From Mycobacterium deserti (GTDB taxonomy: Bacteria > Actinomycetota > Actinomycetes > Mycobacteriales > Mycobacteriaceae): a stretch of 64,000 bases of DNA. The stretch lies in assembly GCF_025345615.1 (NCBI RefSeq), contig NZ_JAODWD010000002.1, positions 496,001 through 560,000 of the forward strand, written 5' to 3'. The translations under genes and the position numbers were made by a program. Under the pieces are notes generated by a model. It was not told the DNA's origin. It did no database searches and saw only the letters and a program-made list of their open reading frames with translations. Numbering within the stretch: position 1 is the stretch's first letter; each line of letters begins with the position of its first letter. Positions 51,440-61,798 of this stretch are shown in pieces.

Positions 51440-52339
51440 CTAGTCAGCGACGCCAAAGTTGAACACCGACGCGTCGAACCGGTTGTATCCCGCGTAGTCG
51501 ACCAGGTCGTAGAGGTCGCGGCGGTGCTGCATCTGGCCGAGTAGCGACGTCAGCGTCCCCTCGTCGGTCAGGGTGGACAGCGCGCGTTCGGCCGCGCCCA
51601 TCGCCATCCTCAACAACGACACCGGCCAGATGACGATGTTCACCCCGACGTCGCGCAACTGCGCGACTGTGAACAGTTCGCTCTTGCCGAACTCGGTCAT
51701 GTTGGCCAGCATCGGGACGTCGACCGCCGCGCGGACGGCGGCGAACTCGTCCAGCGACTCCAGCGCCTCGGCAAAGATCACGTCCGCCCCAGCGTCGACG
51801 AGGCGCCTCGTCCGGTCGATGGCGGTGTCCAGACCGCCCACTGCGCGGATGTCGGTGCGGGCGACGATCACCAGGTTCGCATCGCGCCGCGCGTCGACCG
51901 CGGCGCGAATGCGTTGCACCGCGGTGGTCACCTCGACGACCTGCTTACCGTCGAGATGCCCGCACCGCTTCGGGTTCACCTGGTCCTCGATGTGCAGGGC
52001 CGCGACCCCGGCGTCCTCGAGTTCGGCCACGGTGCGCGCGACATTCATCGGTTCACCGAACCCGGTGTCGGCGTCGACGAGCGCGGGCAGTTCGGTGACG
52101 CGGGCGATCTGGCGGGTGCGGCCTGCGACCTCGCTCAGCGTGGTCAAGCCGATGTCAGGTAGCCCGAGATCGGCGCTGAGCACTGCCCCGGAGACATACA
52201 CCCCGTCGAATCCGTGACGCTCGATCAGCTTGGCGGACAACGGGTTGAAAGCGCCGGGAAACCGCAACAGCTCATCGGAGGCGAGTCGCGCGCGCAGATC
52301 GAATCGCTTCTGCGCCGGCGTCGTCGTGGCATACAGCAC
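51440..52339 (-). CDS. prpB: Isocitrate lyase/PEP mutase family enzyme (methylisocitrate lyase-like)
   Basis: The 299-aa protein shows FPGAFNPLSAKLIERHGFDGVYVSG, LPALVDADTGFGEP, the catalytic-loop motif VNPKRCGHLDGKQVV and IVARTDIRAVGGLDTAIDR. The KRCGH is that of 2-methylisocitrate lyase, which splits methylisocitrate into pyruvate and succinate. A related oxaloacetate or dimethylmalate lyase role cannot be excluded. The start is GTG 52339. It follows the prpD-like gene by 11 bases. Confidence 0.85.
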   Translation of the reverse strand: MLYATTTPAQKRFDLRARLASDELLRFPGAFNPLSAKLIERHGFDGVYVSGAVLSADLGLPDIGLTTLSEVAGRTRQIARVTELPALVDADTGFGEPMNVARTVAELEDAGVAALHIEDQVNPKRCGHLDGKQVVEVTTAVQRIRAAVDARRDANLVIVARTDIRAVGGLDTAIDRTRRLVDAGADVIFAEALESLDEFAAVRAAVDVPMLANMTEFGKSELFTVAQLRDVGVNIVIWPVSLLRMAMGAAERALSTLTDEGTLTSLLGQMQHRRDLYDLVDYAGYNRFDASVFNFGVAD

Positions 52340-52350
52340 GTCGTCCCCCT

Positions 52351-53862
52351 TCAGAACAGCCCGGGGCGGCCGGCGCCAGGCAGAGCACCCGGCAGCGCGG
52401 CAAAGGTCAGATCTTGCAGTTCTTTCGGCCCGAGTTCGGGGAGGCGGACCGCGACGTCGAGAAATCGTTGGGCCTCATCCTCGCCGAGCACGGGAACGGC
52501 CAGCCTGCGGAACTTCGCGATGTACTCGTCACGTCCGAACGGCCGCGCGCCGCCCGGATGTGCATCCGCGACAGCGATCTCGTCGACGATCTGTCTGCCG
52601 TCGGTCAGCGTGATCACGACCCGGCCGCCGTAGGACTGTCCGGCGCCCGCCGCGTGGTAGCGGTTCGTCCACTCCTCGTCCTCGGCGGTGGTGATCTTGC
52701 GCCACAGCGCCACTGTGTCCGGCCGGGCCGCCCGCGCCGGCGCGTACGACGCCTCGTGGTGCCACGTGCCGTCCTGCAGAGCGACCGCGAAGATGTAGGG
52801 CAGCGAGTGGTCGAGAGTCTCGCGCGACGCGTTCGGGTCGTACTTCTGCGGGTCGGCCGCACCGGATCCGATGACGAAGTGGGTGTGGTGGGAGGTGTGG
52901 ATCACGATGCTGTCCACCCGCTCCGGATCGCCCACCTCGGCGTTCTCACGAAACAGCTTGCGCGCCAGATCGATCCAGGCCTGCGCTTGATATTCGGCGG
53001 AGTGCTCCTTGGTGTAGCTGGCGAGGATCGCGCGTTTTGGCTCGCCCTGCTCGGGCAACGGCACGTCGTAGTGCGCGTCCGGTCCGTCCAGCAGCCATGC
53101 GATGACACCGTCCTCGCCCTCGTAGATCGGTGACGGGCTGGTCTGGCCGCGCATGGCGCGGTCGACCGACTCGACGGCCACCTTGCCCGCAAACGCCGGC
53201 GCGTACGCCTTCCAGGACGAGATCTCACCCTTGCGCGACTGGCGGGTGGCGGTCGTGGTGTGCAGCGCCTGCCCGATCGCCTGGTAGATGACCTCGGTGG
53301 GTAGGTCGAGCAGCGTTCCGATACCGGCCGCGGCCGACGGCCCGAGGTGCGCGACGTGGTCGATCTTGTGGCGGTGCAAGCTGATCGCGAGGACCAGGTC
53401 GATCTGCAGCTCGTATCCCGTGGCGATGCCACGCAGCAGCGCCTGCCCGTCCGCGCCCATGTGCTGCGCCACGGCGAGGATCGGCGGGATGTTGTCGCCG
53501 GGATGCGAGTAGTCGGCAGCCAGGAAGGTATCGTGAAAGTCCAACTCGCGCACCGCCACTCCGTTGGCGAATGCGGCCCACTCGACGCTGACCCGCCTGT
53601 CGAGTGCGAAGACGGTGGCGCCGGGACCACCGGTGCTCGGCGGATGCGCCGCGGCCTGGTCGCGAGCGGCCGACGGGGCCGAGCGTCCGACGGACGCGGC
53701 CGCCACACCCGCGTTGTCGATGACGCGGTTGACGATCATGTCGGCGACGTCGTCGGTGACGTCGACGGGATCGCCGGCCACCTGCGCCATCGCCCAGGCC
53801 AGTTGGCCCTCCCGCGGCAGCTCCTCGTCGCTGCGGTACACCCGGACTCGATGGTTCCTCAT
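52351..53862 (-). CDS. prpD: MmgE/PrpD family dehydratase (2-methylcitrate dehydratase-like)
   Basis: The 503-aa protein has the MmgE/PrpD core: [36 protein letters not shown], then [32 protein letters not shown]. It should dehydrate 2-methylcitrate to methylaconitate or act on a similar tricarboxylate. It is downstream of the GntR gene and upstream of the lyase gene. No methylcitrate synthase (prpC) is in the window, so the substrate may enter from outside through the TTT transporter. Confidence 0.88.
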   Translation of the reverse strand: MRNHRVRVYRSDEELPREGQLAWAMAQVAGDPVDVTDDVADMIVNRVIDNAGVAAASVGRSAPSAARDQAAAHPPSTGGPGATVFALDRRVSVEWAAFANGVAVRELDFHDTFLAADYSHPGDNIPPILAVAQHMGADGQALLRGIATGYELQIDLVLAISLHRHKIDHVAHLGPSAAAGIGTLLDLPTEVIYQAIGQALHTTTATRQSRKGEISSWKAYAPAFAGKVAVESVDRAMRGQTSPSPIYEGEDGVIAWLLDGPDAHYDVPLPEQGEPKRAILASYTKEHSAEYQAQAWIDLARKLFRENAEVGDPERVDSIVIHTSHHTHFVIGSGAADPQKYDPNASRETLDHSLPYIFAVALQDGTWHHEASYAPARAARPDTVALWRKITTAEDEEWTNRYHAAGAGQSYGGRVVITLTDGRQIVDEIAVADAHPGGARPFGRDEYIAKFRRLAVPVLGEDEAQRFLDVAVRLPELGPKELQDLTFAALPGALPGAGRPGLF

Positions 53863-53902
53863 AGTGTTCGAAGTCCTTCCTGCGCGGGCCTTTTCACGGC
53901 GG

Positions 53903-54577
53903 TCACCGGCTGCCCAACCCGGTGTATTCGTGACGGAAGTGCTCGAGGCTGTTGCGTAGATGCACGTGGGTCGCGTGCATTGCCATCGCCGCGTCGCGAT
54001 CAGCGATCGCCGACGCGATCAGCGCGTGCTCGAGTGCCGAGGCAGCCAGCCTCGCCGGTGACGCGCCGGCCTTCCTGCGCACCCGGGCGACGTGTGTGCG
54101 CAGCGCGTCCAGGGCGTCGAGCAGATAACTGTTGTTGGCCGCGCTGTCGACCTCGTCGTCGAAGCGGCGGATCAGCGCGTAGTAGTCGTCGACCTGTCCG
54201 TCGGTCAGGTCAGGCTGCTGCAGCGGCCCATGCCAGGCGCGGAAGTCGTCGGCATAGCGCGCGAAGACGTCGGGCTGTGCGCGGCGCGCCGCAAGCTGGG
54301 CAGCCTGCGCCTCGAGACATGCGCGCATCTCGAACAGCGCCTCGATGTCGCGGTCGGAGACGTCGGTGACGACCAGGCCGCGGCCGAGCCGCTCATCGAG
54401 CAGGCCTTCGGCGACCAGGCGACCGAAAGCCTCGCGTACCGGGGTGCGCGAGACACCGAGGCGGTCGGCCTGCTCGACCTCGTACAGCGTTGCGCCAGGG
54501 CCCAGTTCGCCGTTGAGGATCTCCGAGCGCAGGCGCTCATAAGCCCTGCCGGCCGCGCTCAGAGGCTTAGTTGCCAC
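53903..54577 (-). CDS. GntR/FCD-family transcriptional regulator
   Basis: The HTH reads [66 protein letters not shown], followed by an FCD ligand domain ([62 protein letters not shown]). FCD regulators often sense carboxylates. I chose GTG 54577 (224 aa) over 54595, because the latter lies inside a GTGTATACAC palindrome that also holds the -10. It is divergent from the transporter genes and likely controls both sides. Confidence 0.9.
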   Translation of the reverse strand: MATKPLSAAGRAYERLRSEILNGELGPGATLYEVEQADRLGVSRTPVREAFGRLVAEGLLDERLGRGLVVTDVSDRDIEALFEMRACLEAQAAQLAARRAQPDVFARYADDFRAWHGPLQQPDLTDGQVDDYYALIRRFDDEVDSAANNSYLLDALDALRTHVARVRRKAGASPARLAASALEHALIASAIADRDAAMAMHATHVHLRNSLEHFRHEYTGLGSR

Positions 54578-54585
54578 GGCCCGAA

Positions 54586-54595
54586 GTGTATACAC
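54586..54595. promoter_or_regulatory. GTGTATACAC palindrome, candidate GntR operator with gntR promoter
   Basis: The perfect 10-bp palindrome lies 9 bases before GTG 54577. Its TATACA can serve as the minus-strand -10, with TGGTCA 17 bases upstream as a -35. Its core TGTATAC is repeated at 54661 in front of the transporter genes. Such sites are usual for FCD-type GntR proteins. Confidence 0.6.
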
Positions 54596-54660
54596 AGCTT
54601 CCGGTCTGTTGACCAGTACGTGGTCATTTCCCGCGGGCTATTGCGCCATGAAGTGCGGTA

Positions 54661-54668
54661 TGTATACG
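54661..54668. promoter_or_regulatory. Second TGTATAC site before the transporter operon
   Basis: TGTATACG repeats the core of the 54586-54595 palindrome, 74 bases away. Its TATACG is placed as a plus-strand -10 with TTGCGC (54641-54646) 16 bases upstream. A GntR dimer here would block the transporter promoter. Confidence 0.5.
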
Positions 54669-54711
54669 TTCGTTGCACTCGACAGCGTCGTCACCTCCTG
54701 GAGGCATGCCC

Positions 54712-55725
54712 ATGCGATTTTCACGACTCATCCCGGCGGCCCTCGCGGTCGCGTTGGCGCTCGCCGGCTGCGGCTCCAACAGCGATTCCGGAGGGGGTGG
54801 CGAGCGCAGTGGCGGCGACTTCAAGGCGCTGTCGCGGGTGGAGATCATCGCTCCCGCCGCCCCGGGCAGCGGCTGGGACCAGACCGCCCGCGCGGTGTCC
54901 GAGGCCCTGCAGTCCGACGGGCTGGCCCGAAGCGCCGAGGTCAAGAACGTACCGGGCGCGTCCGGGACGGTCGCCCTGGCACAGGTCGCCCCGCAACGAG
55001 GCAAGGGCGACCTGCTGATCGCTTCGGGGCTGGCGATGATGAGCGGCATCATCACCAACGGGACCGAGGTCACCCTCGACGACCTCACCCCGATTGCCCG
55101 CGTGGTCGGCGAGTACGAGGTCATCGTCGTGCCGAAGGAGGTGCCGTTCAACAACGCCGACGAACTGTTCGCCGCCATCAAACGCGACCCGAAATCGGTT
55201 GCCATCGCTGGAGGTTCGGCAGGCAGCGCCGACCAGATATTCATCGGCCTGCTGGCCAAGCACTACGGCGTCAAACCGGCCGACGTCAACTACGTCCCCT
55301 ACAGCGGAGGCGGGGAGGCGACGACCGCTCTGCTCGGCGGCAAGGTGCAGGCCGGTGTCGCCGGACTCAACGAGTTCGCCGAACAGATCAAAACCGGCGC
55401 ACTCAAAGGACTGTTGATCTCGTCGACGGATCAGGTCGGTGACATCAAGTTCGCGCAGACCTCGGCGCAGCTCAGCCCGGACCTCGAGTTCCAGAACTGG
55501 CGCTCGATCATGGCGCCGCCGGGCATCGACGACCCACTCAAGGCTCAGTACATCGAGGCGATGACCAGGATGCACGACTCATCGGCGTGGTCGGACGCCG
55601 TCAAGAAGAACGGCTGGAACGACAACTTTCTCGCCGGTGAGGAATTCGCCGCGTGGCTCAAGGAGGAGAACGCCCGCGTGCAGGCCGTCCTGACCGACCT
55701 CGGCCTGGCGAAGTCAGCGGGTTAA
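54712..55725 (+). CDS. TTT-family substrate-binding lipoprotein (TctC-like)
   Basis: From ATG 54712 the product is 337 aa. The SD GGAGG at 54700-54704 is spaced for this ATG and not for 54673 or 54706. A lipobox ALAGC anchors it outside the membrane. The binding-protein domain shows VEIIAPAAPGSGWDQTARAVSEAL, VKNVPGASGTVALAQVA, DLTPIARVVGEYEVIVVPKE and VNYVPYSGGGEATTALLGGKVQAGV, the Bug/TctC pattern. It would capture a carboxylate for the TctA/TctB permease. Confidence 0.9.
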   Translation: MRFSRLIPAALAVALALAGCGSNSDSGGGGERSGGDFKALSRVEIIAPAAPGSGWDQTARAVSEALQSDGLARSAEVKNVPGASGTVALAQVAPQRGKGDLLIASGLAMMSGIITNGTEVTLDDLTPIARVVGEYEVIVVPKEVPFNNADELFAAIKRDPKSVAIAGGSAGSADQIFIGLLAKHYGVKPADVNYVPYSGGGEATTALLGGKVQAGVAGLNEFAEQIKTGALKGLLISSTDQVGDIKFAQTSAQLSPDLEFQNWRSIMAPPGIDDPLKAQYIEAMTRMHDSSAWSDAVKKNGWNDNFLAGEEFAAWLKEENARVQAVLTDLGLAKSAG

Positions 55726-55730
55726 CCGAC

Positions 55731-56249
55731 TTGGCCGACACCGAGACGGCTTCCGGAGAAGCGGTACAGCGCAGATCGATTCCCTGGGGTGAGTGGGCGA
55801 TCTCGGCCTCGCTGCTCGCGATCGGCGTCCTGGTGCTGCTCGACGGCCTCAACCAGGAGGAGTCGCGGTCTGCGTCGGGCGTAGGCGCCGGGTTCATGCC
55901 CAAGGTCGTCGGAGTCGTGCTCATCGCCCTGTCGGTGGCGCTCATCGCGCAGGTGGCGCGGAATCGGCTGGGCCGGCCTGATGAAGCCGAAGGCGACGTC
56001 GACGTCCGCAGCACGCGCTGGGTACCGGTGGCGCTGTGCGTGGCCGCGGCGCTGGTGTTCGTCGTCGGCGTCGAGACGCTGGGCTACGTCATCGTCAGTT
56101 CGGTCGCGTTCTGGCTCACGGCGTGGGCCGTCGGCGCGCGCAGCGTGTGGCGCACCGCCGTCATCGGCGCAGCGCTGGCGTTGGTGGTCTACCTGTCGTT
56201 CACGCGTCTGCTCGACATCGCGCTTCCCGCAGGCATATTGGGGTTCTGA
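55731..56249 (+). CDS. TctB-like small permease subunit
   Basis: The 172-aa protein has four hydrophobic segments ([95 protein letters not shown]), as in TctB. The start is TTG 55731, 5 bases after the binding-protein stop; the frame upstream to 55653 overlaps that gene. Its TGA overlaps the ATG of the TctA gene. It should form the membrane complex with TctA. Confidence 0.85.
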   Translation: MADTETASGEAVQRRSIPWGEWAISASLLAIGVLVLLDGLNQEESRSASGVGAGFMPKVVGVVLIALSVALIAQVARNRLGRPDEAEGDVDVRSTRWVPVALCVAAALVFVVGVETLGYVIVSSVAFWLTAWAVGARSVWRTAVIGAALALVVYLSFTRLLDIALPAGILGF

Positions 56250-57790
56250 TGTCGGGTATCGAGGGGCTGCTGCACGGCCTGTCACTGGCGATCACACCGC
56301 AGGCCCTGCTGTTCGCCCTGCTCGGCACGATCGTCGGCACATTGATCGGGGTGCTGCCCGGCATCGGGCCCGCGCTGACGATCGCGCTGCTCCTGCCGTT
56401 GACTTACGGTCTGGAGCCCGAGTCGGCGCTGATCATGTTCGCGGGCATCTACTACGGCGCGATGTACGGCGGGTCGACGACGTCGATCCTGCTGAAGACA
56501 CCGGGTGAATCCGGTTCGGTGATCACGGCCATCGACGGCAACAAGATGGCCCGGCGCGGCCGCGGCGCGGCAGCGCTGGCCACCGCGGCCATCGGCTCGT
56601 TCGTCGCGGGCACCATCGCGACCGTCCTGCTGGCCTTGTTCGCACCGTGGATCGTCAACATCGCCGTGCAGCTGGGCGCGCCGGACTACTTCGCGTTGAT
56701 GGTGGTCGCCTTCCTGACGATCAGCGCACTCGTCGGGTCCTCACCGCTGCGCGGGCTGATCTCGATGTGCCTGGGCCTGGTGGTCGGACTGGTCGGCATC
56801 GACTTCCAAAGCGGCCAGCAGCGACTGGTTTTCGGCCAGGTGTCGCTGCTCGACGGCATCGACACCGTCGTGCTGATCGTCGCGTTGTTCGCGGTCGGCG
56901 AGGTGTTGTACGTGGCCGGGCATCAGGTGTCGAGCCGGTTCGAGCTGCTTCACCTCACCAAGGGCGCGAAATGGATGACACGCCAGGACTGGGCGCGCTC
57001 GTGGCGGCCGTGGCTGCGCGGCACCGGGATTGGCTTTCCGCTCGGCGTCATCCCGGCGGGCGGCTCGGAGATCCCGACGTTCATCTCCTATGCGATGGAG
57101 CGCCGGCTCTCGGCGCACAAAGAGGAGTTCGGCGAGGGCGCCATCGAGGGCGTGGCCGGACCGGAGGCGGCCAATAACGCCAACGCCGCAGGCACTCTCG
57201 TGCCGCTGCTGGCGCTGGGGATACCGACGTCGGCGACGGCGGCCGTCATCCTCGTCGCCTTCCAGCAGTACGGGTTGCAGCCCGGTCCACAACTGCTCGA
57301 GTCGCAGTCTGGGCTGGTATGGGGTCTGATCGCGAGTCTCTTGATCGCCAATCTCGTGCTGCTGGCGCTCAACCTGCCGCTGGTCGGGCTGTGGGTGAAG
57401 ATCCTCGAGATTCCCAAGCCGTACCTGTTCGCCGGAATCATGACGTTCGCGCTGCTGGGCACCTACGCCGTCAACGGTTCGACGTTCGACGTCGTGCTGC
57501 TGTTGGTGCTGGGAGCGATCGGGTATCTGATGCGCCGATTCGGGTTTCCGATCTCACCGATGATCGTCGGCGCCATTCTCGGCCCGCTCGCCGAGGTGCA
57601 ACTGCGGCGCGCGCTCGACATCGCGGGCGGCGACGTGCTCACACTGGTCAGCACTCCGTTCACGATCGTCGTGTACCTGACATTGGCCGCCGTGCTGGTC
57701 GGCGGATTTGTCGTGCGCCGCCGTGCCGACCGCGAGGTGCTCGTGACCACCGCCGCCGAACCGGATCCCGAGGACGCACGCCGACCTTGA
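56249..57790 (+). CDS. TctA-like large permease subunit of a tripartite tricarboxylate transporter
   Basis: The 513-aa protein has the TctA signature [54 protein letters not shown], repeated in weaker form in the second half ([23 protein letters not shown]), and about eleven membrane helices. It imports the substrate using an ion gradient. With prpB/prpD-like genes divergent, citrate, methylcitrate or a related acid is likely; this is inference. Confidence 0.93.
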   Translation: MSGIEGLLHGLSLAITPQALLFALLGTIVGTLIGVLPGIGPALTIALLLPLTYGLEPESALIMFAGIYYGAMYGGSTTSILLKTPGESGSVITAIDGNKMARRGRGAAALATAAIGSFVAGTIATVLLALFAPWIVNIAVQLGAPDYFALMVVAFLTISALVGSSPLRGLISMCLGLVVGLVGIDFQSGQQRLVFGQVSLLDGIDTVVLIVALFAVGEVLYVAGHQVSSRFELLHLTKGAKWMTRQDWARSWRPWLRGTGIGFPLGVIPAGGSEIPTFISYAMERRLSAHKEEFGEGAIEGVAGPEAANNANAAGTLVPLLALGIPTSATAAVILVAFQQYGLQPGPQLLESQSGLVWGLIASLLIANLVLLALNLPLVGLWVKILEIPKPYLFAGIMTFALLGTYAVNGSTFDVVLLLVLGAIGYLMRRFGFPISPMIVGAILGPLAEVQLRRALDIAGGDVLTLVSTPFTIVVYLTLAAVLVGGFVVRRRADREVLVTTAAEPDPEDARRP

Positions 57791-57827
57791 CGCGCGATTC
57801 CGGGCGACAAGAGTAGCGTTGTGCGCT

Positions 57828-58604
57828 GTGAGCGCAGTGCATCCCGGTGAGGTCGAACTGGACTTCGCGCGTGAGTGGGTCGAGTTCTACGACCCCGACA
57901 ATCCCGAGCATCTGATTGCCGCCGACCTGACGTGGCTGTTGTCGCGGTGGACGTGTGTATTCGGCACGCCCGCGTGCAAGGGCACGGTGGAGAACCGGCC
58001 CGACGACGGCTGCTGCTCACACGGCGCGTTCCTGTCCGACGAGGACGACCGCGCCCGACTCGACGACGCGGTCAAGCAGTTGACCGACGAAGACTGGCAG
58101 TACCGCGACAAGGGGCTCGGCAAGAAGGGCTACCTCGAGATGGACGAGTACGACGGCAAGCCCAACCCACGCACACGAAAATACAAGGGCGCGTGCATCT
58201 TCCTCAACCGCCCCGGTTTCCCCGGCGGTATCGGGTGCGCCCTGCACAGCAAGGCGCTCAAGATCGGTGTCGAGCCACTGACCCTCAAGCCCGACGTCTG
58301 CTGGCAGTTGCCGATCCGCCGAACCCAGGAGTGGGTCGAGCGGCCCGACGGCTCGGAGATCCTCAAGACCTGGATCACCGAGTACGACCGCCGTGGCTGG
58401 GGCGAGGGCGGGGCGGACCTGCACTGGTACTGCACCGGCGACCCGAACGCCCACGTCGGCGCCAAGCCGGTGTGGGAGTCGTATGGTCCCGAACTCACTG
58501 AGCTGCTCGGCGAGAAGGCCTACTCCGAGCTGGCCGCAATGTGCAAGCGGCGCAGCGGTTTAGGGCTGATCGCCGTCCACCCGGCGACACGAGCCGCCGA
58601 ATGA
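57828..58604 (+). CDS. DUF3109 cysteine-rich protein (Rv0495c-like)
   Basis: From GTG 57828 the product is 258 aa ([46 protein letters not shown]). It has at least eight Cys, in [52 protein letters not shown] and WYCTGDP. Such clusters suggest a metal or Fe-S site, as in YkgJ-type families. Function is unknown. It is coupled by ATGA to the YCII-domain gene. Confidence 0.82.
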   Translation: MSAVHPGEVELDFAREWVEFYDPDNPEHLIAADLTWLLSRWTCVFGTPACKGTVENRPDDGCCSHGAFLSDEDDRARLDDAVKQLTDEDWQYRDKGLGKKGYLEMDEYDGKPNPRTRKYKGACIFLNRPGFPGGIGCALHSKALKIGVEPLTLKPDVCWQLPIRRTQEWVERPDGSEILKTWITEYDRRGWGEGGADLHWYCTGDPNAHVGAKPVWESYGPELTELLGEKAYSELAAMCKRRSGLGLIAVHPATRAAE

Positions 58605-58894
58605 ATCTTTTTCTGTTCCGGTTGATCCCGCCGCGTGCGGACTTCGCGCAGACCATGACGCCGTCGGAACAGCAGGCGATGGGCGAGCACATGTCGTACT
58701 GGCAGCAACTGCTGGCCGACGGGCGCGTGGTGGTCTACGGCCCCGTCGCCGATCCCGAAGGGGTCTGGGGCATGGGCGTGCTGCGCGCCGCCGACCGCGC
58801 CGAGGTGCTCGCCATCGGCGAGGCCGACCCTTCAGTCACCGCAGGCGTCAACACCTTTGACGTCTTCGAGATCATGGACGGCGTGACGGGCTAG
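58601..58894 (+). CDS. YCII-domain protein
   Basis: From ATG 58601 the product is 97 aa: [90 protein letters not shown]. The central His (GEHMSYW) and GPVADPEG are the YCII dimeric alpha-beta barrel marks. It may bind or process a small metabolite. The ATG overlaps the upstream stop, and its TAG overlaps the convergent regX3 stop. Confidence 0.85.
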   Translation: MNLFLFRLIPPRADFAQTMTPSEQQAMGEHMSYWQQLLADGRVVVYGPVADPEGVWGMGVLRAADRAEVLAIGEADPSVTAGVNTFDVFEIMDGVTG

Positions 58895-59577
58895 CCCTCG
58901 AGCTTGTAGCCCAGGCCGCGCACCGTCACCAGGTGCACCGGATTGGCGGGGTCGGCCTCGATCTTCGACCGCAGCCGCTTCACGTGTACGTCGAGCGTCT
59001 TGGTGTCGCCGACGTAGTCGGCGCCCCATACCCGATCGATCAACTGGCCACGGGTGAGTACCCGTCCGCTGTTGCGCATCAGGTACTCGAGAAGATCGAA
59101 CTCTTTGAGCGGCAACGTGATCGCCTCCCCGTTGACCGACACCACGTGACGCTCGACGTCCATCCGGACCGGACCGGCCTCGAGCACGCCGTCGGGGATG
59201 CCCGCGTCGTCGTTGTCGCTGCCGCGGCGCAATACGGCGCGGATGCGAGCGATCAGCTCGCGCGCCGAGTAGGGCTTGGTGACGTAGTCGTCGGCACCCA
59301 GCTCCAGGCCGACCACCTTGTCGATCTCGCTGTCACGTGCCGTCACCATGATGACGGGCACGCTTGAGCGCGAACGCAATTGCTTGCACACGTCGGTTCC
59401 GCTCATCCCGGGCAGCATCAGGTCGAGCAGGACGATGTCGGCGCCCGCCCTCTCGAACTCGGCGAGGGCCGACGGCCCGTCCACCACCACCGTGGCCTCG
59501 AAGCCCTCCTTGCGAAGAAGAAAGGCCAGGGGATCCGCTAAGGACTCCTCGTCCTCCACGATCAACACACTGGTCAT
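58891..59577 (-). CDS. regX3: Response regulator RegX3 (phosphate response)
   Basis: The 228-aa OmpR-type protein has the acidic pocket EDEE (8-11), phosphoacceptor Asp52 in [12 protein letters not shown], the Lys in [23 protein letters not shown] and the winged helix [15 protein letters not shown]...[10 protein letters not shown]. It matches mycobacterial RegX3, which governs the response to low phosphate with SenX3. It overlaps the senX3 stop by four bases, with no repeat between. It corresponds to Rv0491. Confidence 0.96.
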   Translation of the reverse strand: MTSVLIVEDEESLADPLAFLLRKEGFEATVVVDGPSALAEFERAGADIVLLDLMLPGMSGTDVCKQLRSRSSVPVIMVTARDSEIDKVVGLELGADDYVTKPYSARELIARIRAVLRRGSDNDDAGIPDGVLEAGPVRMDVERHVVSVNGEAITLPLKEFDLLEYLMRNSGRVLTRGQLIDRVWGADYVGDTKTLDVHVKRLRSKIEADPANPVHLVTVRGLGYKLEG

Positions 59578-60773
59578 TGGTCTCGCTGGTCCTCTCGTTC
59601 GGTGTGGTCTTCGTGCTCGTCGTCGTGATGGGGGTACGCCGGAATCGACAGCGTGAACGTCGATCCTGTTCCCGGCTGACTCCACAGCCGGATCGATCCG
59701 TTGTGATTGGCCGCGACGTGTTTGACGATGGCGAGCCCGAGGCCCGTACCGCCGGTGGCCCGCGAGCGCGCCTTGTCCACCCGGAAGAATCGTTCGAACA
59801 CCCGCTCCTGGTCCGCACGGGCGATGCCGATACCACGGTCGGTGACCGCGATCTCGATGTTGTCACCGCGGCGCCGTCGGCTAATTGTCACCGGAGACCC
59901 GTTGGGCGAGTAGGCGATTGCGTTGGAGACCAGGTTCGCGATGGCGGTGACCAGTAGCGTCTGGTCGCCGAGCACGCGGAAGCCCGTCGGCGCATCGGTG
60001 GTGACAGCGATGTCGGCGTTGTCGGCGGCCACTTTGTAGCGTGACAGCGCCTCGGCCACCACGGTGTCGACGTCGACGGCCTCCAAGTCGGGCAGCCGCT
60101 CGGCGCCCTGCAGCCGGGACAGTTCGATCAGCTCACCGACCATGTTGGCCAGCCGCCTGGACTCGGTGAGCATCTTCTCGGCGAAGTGGCGCACCGTCTC
60201 GGGGTCTTCGGAAGAGGCCAGCAGCGCCTCGGCGAGCACGCCCATCGCACCGACCGGTGTCTTGAGCTCGTGGCTGACGTTGGCGACGAAGTCGCGCCGC
60301 GTCGCCTCCATGCGCGCATGCTCGGACTGGTCGTCGACATAGACCACCGCGAACCTGCGGTCGGCCTCGGTCAGCAAGCGCACGTGGCCGCGCACCGAGA
60401 GCCCTGAGCGTCCGGGGTTGGCCCGCTTGCGCGGCGACAGGTCGACCTCGACGTCCTCACCGGTCGCCAGCGTGCGCTCCGCCGCCAGCCAGGCGCGGTC
60501 GTCGAGCAGACGGTCGCGGACCAGTCCCAGCTGCCGCGCGCGGTCGTTGGTGTAGACGACGTCGCGGTAGATGTCGACCACGACGATCCCCACCGGGGAG
60601 TGCGAGACGATGTGTTCGAGCATCTGCGAGACGGTGAGGCCGGCATCCTCGGTCGCTTGACGTCTGCGTCGCTCCAGGAACGGCGACACCAGCAACGTGC
60701 CCACGCCCACACCGATCACCAGTGCGAGCAGTGCCACGATCCCTGCCAGAAGCAGCGCCGCTACCACACTCAC
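59574..60773 (-). CDS. senX3: Sensor histidine kinase SenX3
   Basis: The 399-aa kinase has an N-terminal membrane hairpin (about 3-32), a PAS-like domain (about 43-150, [20 protein letters not shown]), HisKA with [17 protein letters not shown] (His168) and HATPase ([34 protein letters not shown]). The acidic tail is [18 protein letters not shown]. It phosphorylates RegX3 in phosphate limitation. The start is GTG 60773. A PHO-box-like direct repeat lies about 100 bases upstream. It corresponds to Rv0490. Confidence 0.95.
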   Translation of the reverse strand: MSVVAALLLAGIVALLALVIGVGVGTLLVSPFLERRRRQATEDAGLTVSQMLEHIVSHSPVGIVVVDIYRDVVYTNDRARQLGLVRDRLLDDRAWLAAERTLATGEDVEVDLSPRKRANPGRSGLSVRGHVRLLTEADRRFAVVYVDDQSEHARMEATRRDFVANVSHELKTPVGAMGVLAEALLASSEDPETVRHFAEKMLTESRRLANMVGELIELSRLQGAERLPDLEAVDVDTVVAEALSRYKVAADNADIAVTTDAPTGFRVLGDQTLLVTAIANLVSNAIAYSPNGSPVTISRRRRGDNIEIAVTDRGIGIARADQERVFERFFRVDKARSRATGGTGLGLAIVKHVAANHNGSIRLWSQPGTGSTFTLSIPAYPHHDDEHEDHTEREDQRDQ

Positions 60774-60876
60774 GCGAAAATCGTACGCATCCGGTGAACG
60801 TCATCCCAGCAGCGTGCGGCCAAATCGGGACAAGTCACACGTAGAAACTCCGATGTTCGGGTCACGGCTGCTCGCC

Positions 60877-60894
60877 GTTCACCCGATGTTTGCC
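60877..60894 (+). promoter_or_regulatory. PHO-box-like direct repeat upstream of senX3
   Basis: GTTCACC (60877-60883), four bases, then GTTTGCC (60888-60894): two 7-base direct repeats at 11-base spacing, as bound by PhoB-type regulators. A single reversed half-site GGTGAAC is at 60792-60798, closer to the senX3 start. RegX3 autoregulation is known in mycobacteria, so this is a fitting site between gpm1 and senX3. Confidence 0.55.
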
Positions 60895-60914
60895 GTGCGG
60901 CGCTGCTCGCGGCC

Positions 60915-61670
60915 TTACTTGGCGCCCTGCGCGGCAACCGCCGCGGCACCGGCTGCGGCCGCCTCCGGATCGAGGTACTGCCCGCCGATGATCGTCGGTT
61001 TCAGGTCGGAGTCGAGGTCATAGCGCAGCGGGACCCCGGTCGGGATGTTGAGGCCGACGATATCGGAATCCGACATTCCGTCCAGGTGCTTGACCAGGGC
61101 GCGCAGCGAATTGCCGTGCGCCGCGATCAGCACGGTCTTGCCGGCGCGCAGATCGGGCTCGATGGTCTGGGTGTAGTACGGCACGAACCGCTCGACGACA
61201 TCTTGGAGGCATTCGGTGAGCGGGCCGCCACCGATGTCGGCGTAGCGGGGCTCGCTGTCCTGGCTGTAGGTGCTGCCCCGCTCGATCGGCGGCGGCGGGG
61301 TGTCGTAGCTGCGCCGCCACGCCATGAACTGCTCCTCGCCGTACTTCTCCTTGGTCTCGGCCTTGTTCAGCCCCTGCAGTGCCCCGTAGTGACGCTCGTT
61401 GAGTCGCCAGTCCCGGTGCACCGGGATCCAGTGCCTGTCGGCCTTGTCCAGAGCCAGGTTCGCGGTGGTGATCGCGCGCCGCAGCAGCGAGGTGTAGAGC
61501 ACGTCGGGCTGGCGGTCCAGCTCCTTCATCAGCTCGCCCGCGCGGGCGGCTTCGGCCCTGCCCTTCTCGGTGAGGTCGACGTCGACCCATCCGGTGAAGA
61601 GATTCTTCTCGTTCCATTCGCTCTCGCCGTGGCGGAGCAGGATCAGGGTCGCGGTGTCGCTCTGGGCCAT
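60915..61670 (-). CDS. gpm1: 2,3-bisphosphoglycerate-dependent phosphoglycerate mutase
   Basis: The 251-aa enzyme has [29 protein letters not shown] (catalytic His14), [37 protein letters not shown] and the second His in [17 protein letters not shown]. It interconverts 3- and 2-phosphoglycerate in glycolysis. ATG 61670 is the start. It is preceded by four 26-base repeats that separate it from the YbjN gene. It corresponds to Rv0489. Confidence 0.96.
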   Translation of the reverse strand: MAQSDTATLILLRHGESEWNEKNLFTGWVDVDLTEKGRAEAARAGELMKELDRQPDVLYTSLLRRAITTANLALDKADRHWIPVHRDWRLNERHYGALQGLNKAETKEKYGEEQFMAWRRSYDTPPPPIERGSTYSQDSEPRYADIGGGPLTECLQDVVERFVPYYTQTIEPDLRAGKTVLIAAHGNSLRALVKHLDGMSDSDIVGLNIPTGVPLRYDLDSDLKPTIIGGQYLDPEAAAAGAAAVAAQGAK

Positions 61671-61694
61671 GGCTGCGATCTTCTCACGCCCGTA

Positions 61695-61798
61695 CTTATT
61701 GCTCTTTGCGTCCGCGGTGTTTTATTGCTCCTTGCGTCCGCGGTGTTTTATTGCTCCTTGCGTCCGCGGTGTTTTACTGCTCCTTGCGTCCGCGGTGT
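61695..61798. repeat. Four tandem copies of a 26-bp unit across the YbjN gene end
   Basis: Units at 61695-61720, 61721-61746, 61747-61772 and 61773-61798 share TTGCGTCCGCGGTGT and nearby bases, with one or two differences. The last unit encodes the C-terminus (GRKEQ and stop) of the YbjN protein; the others lie between that stop and gpm1. On the minus strand each unit carries AAGGAG or AAAGAG followed by a stop codon. Confidence 0.9.

Noticed and set aside
61695-61798. Tandem repeats as a CRISPR array
   Set aside because: Units are directly adjacent without unique spacers.
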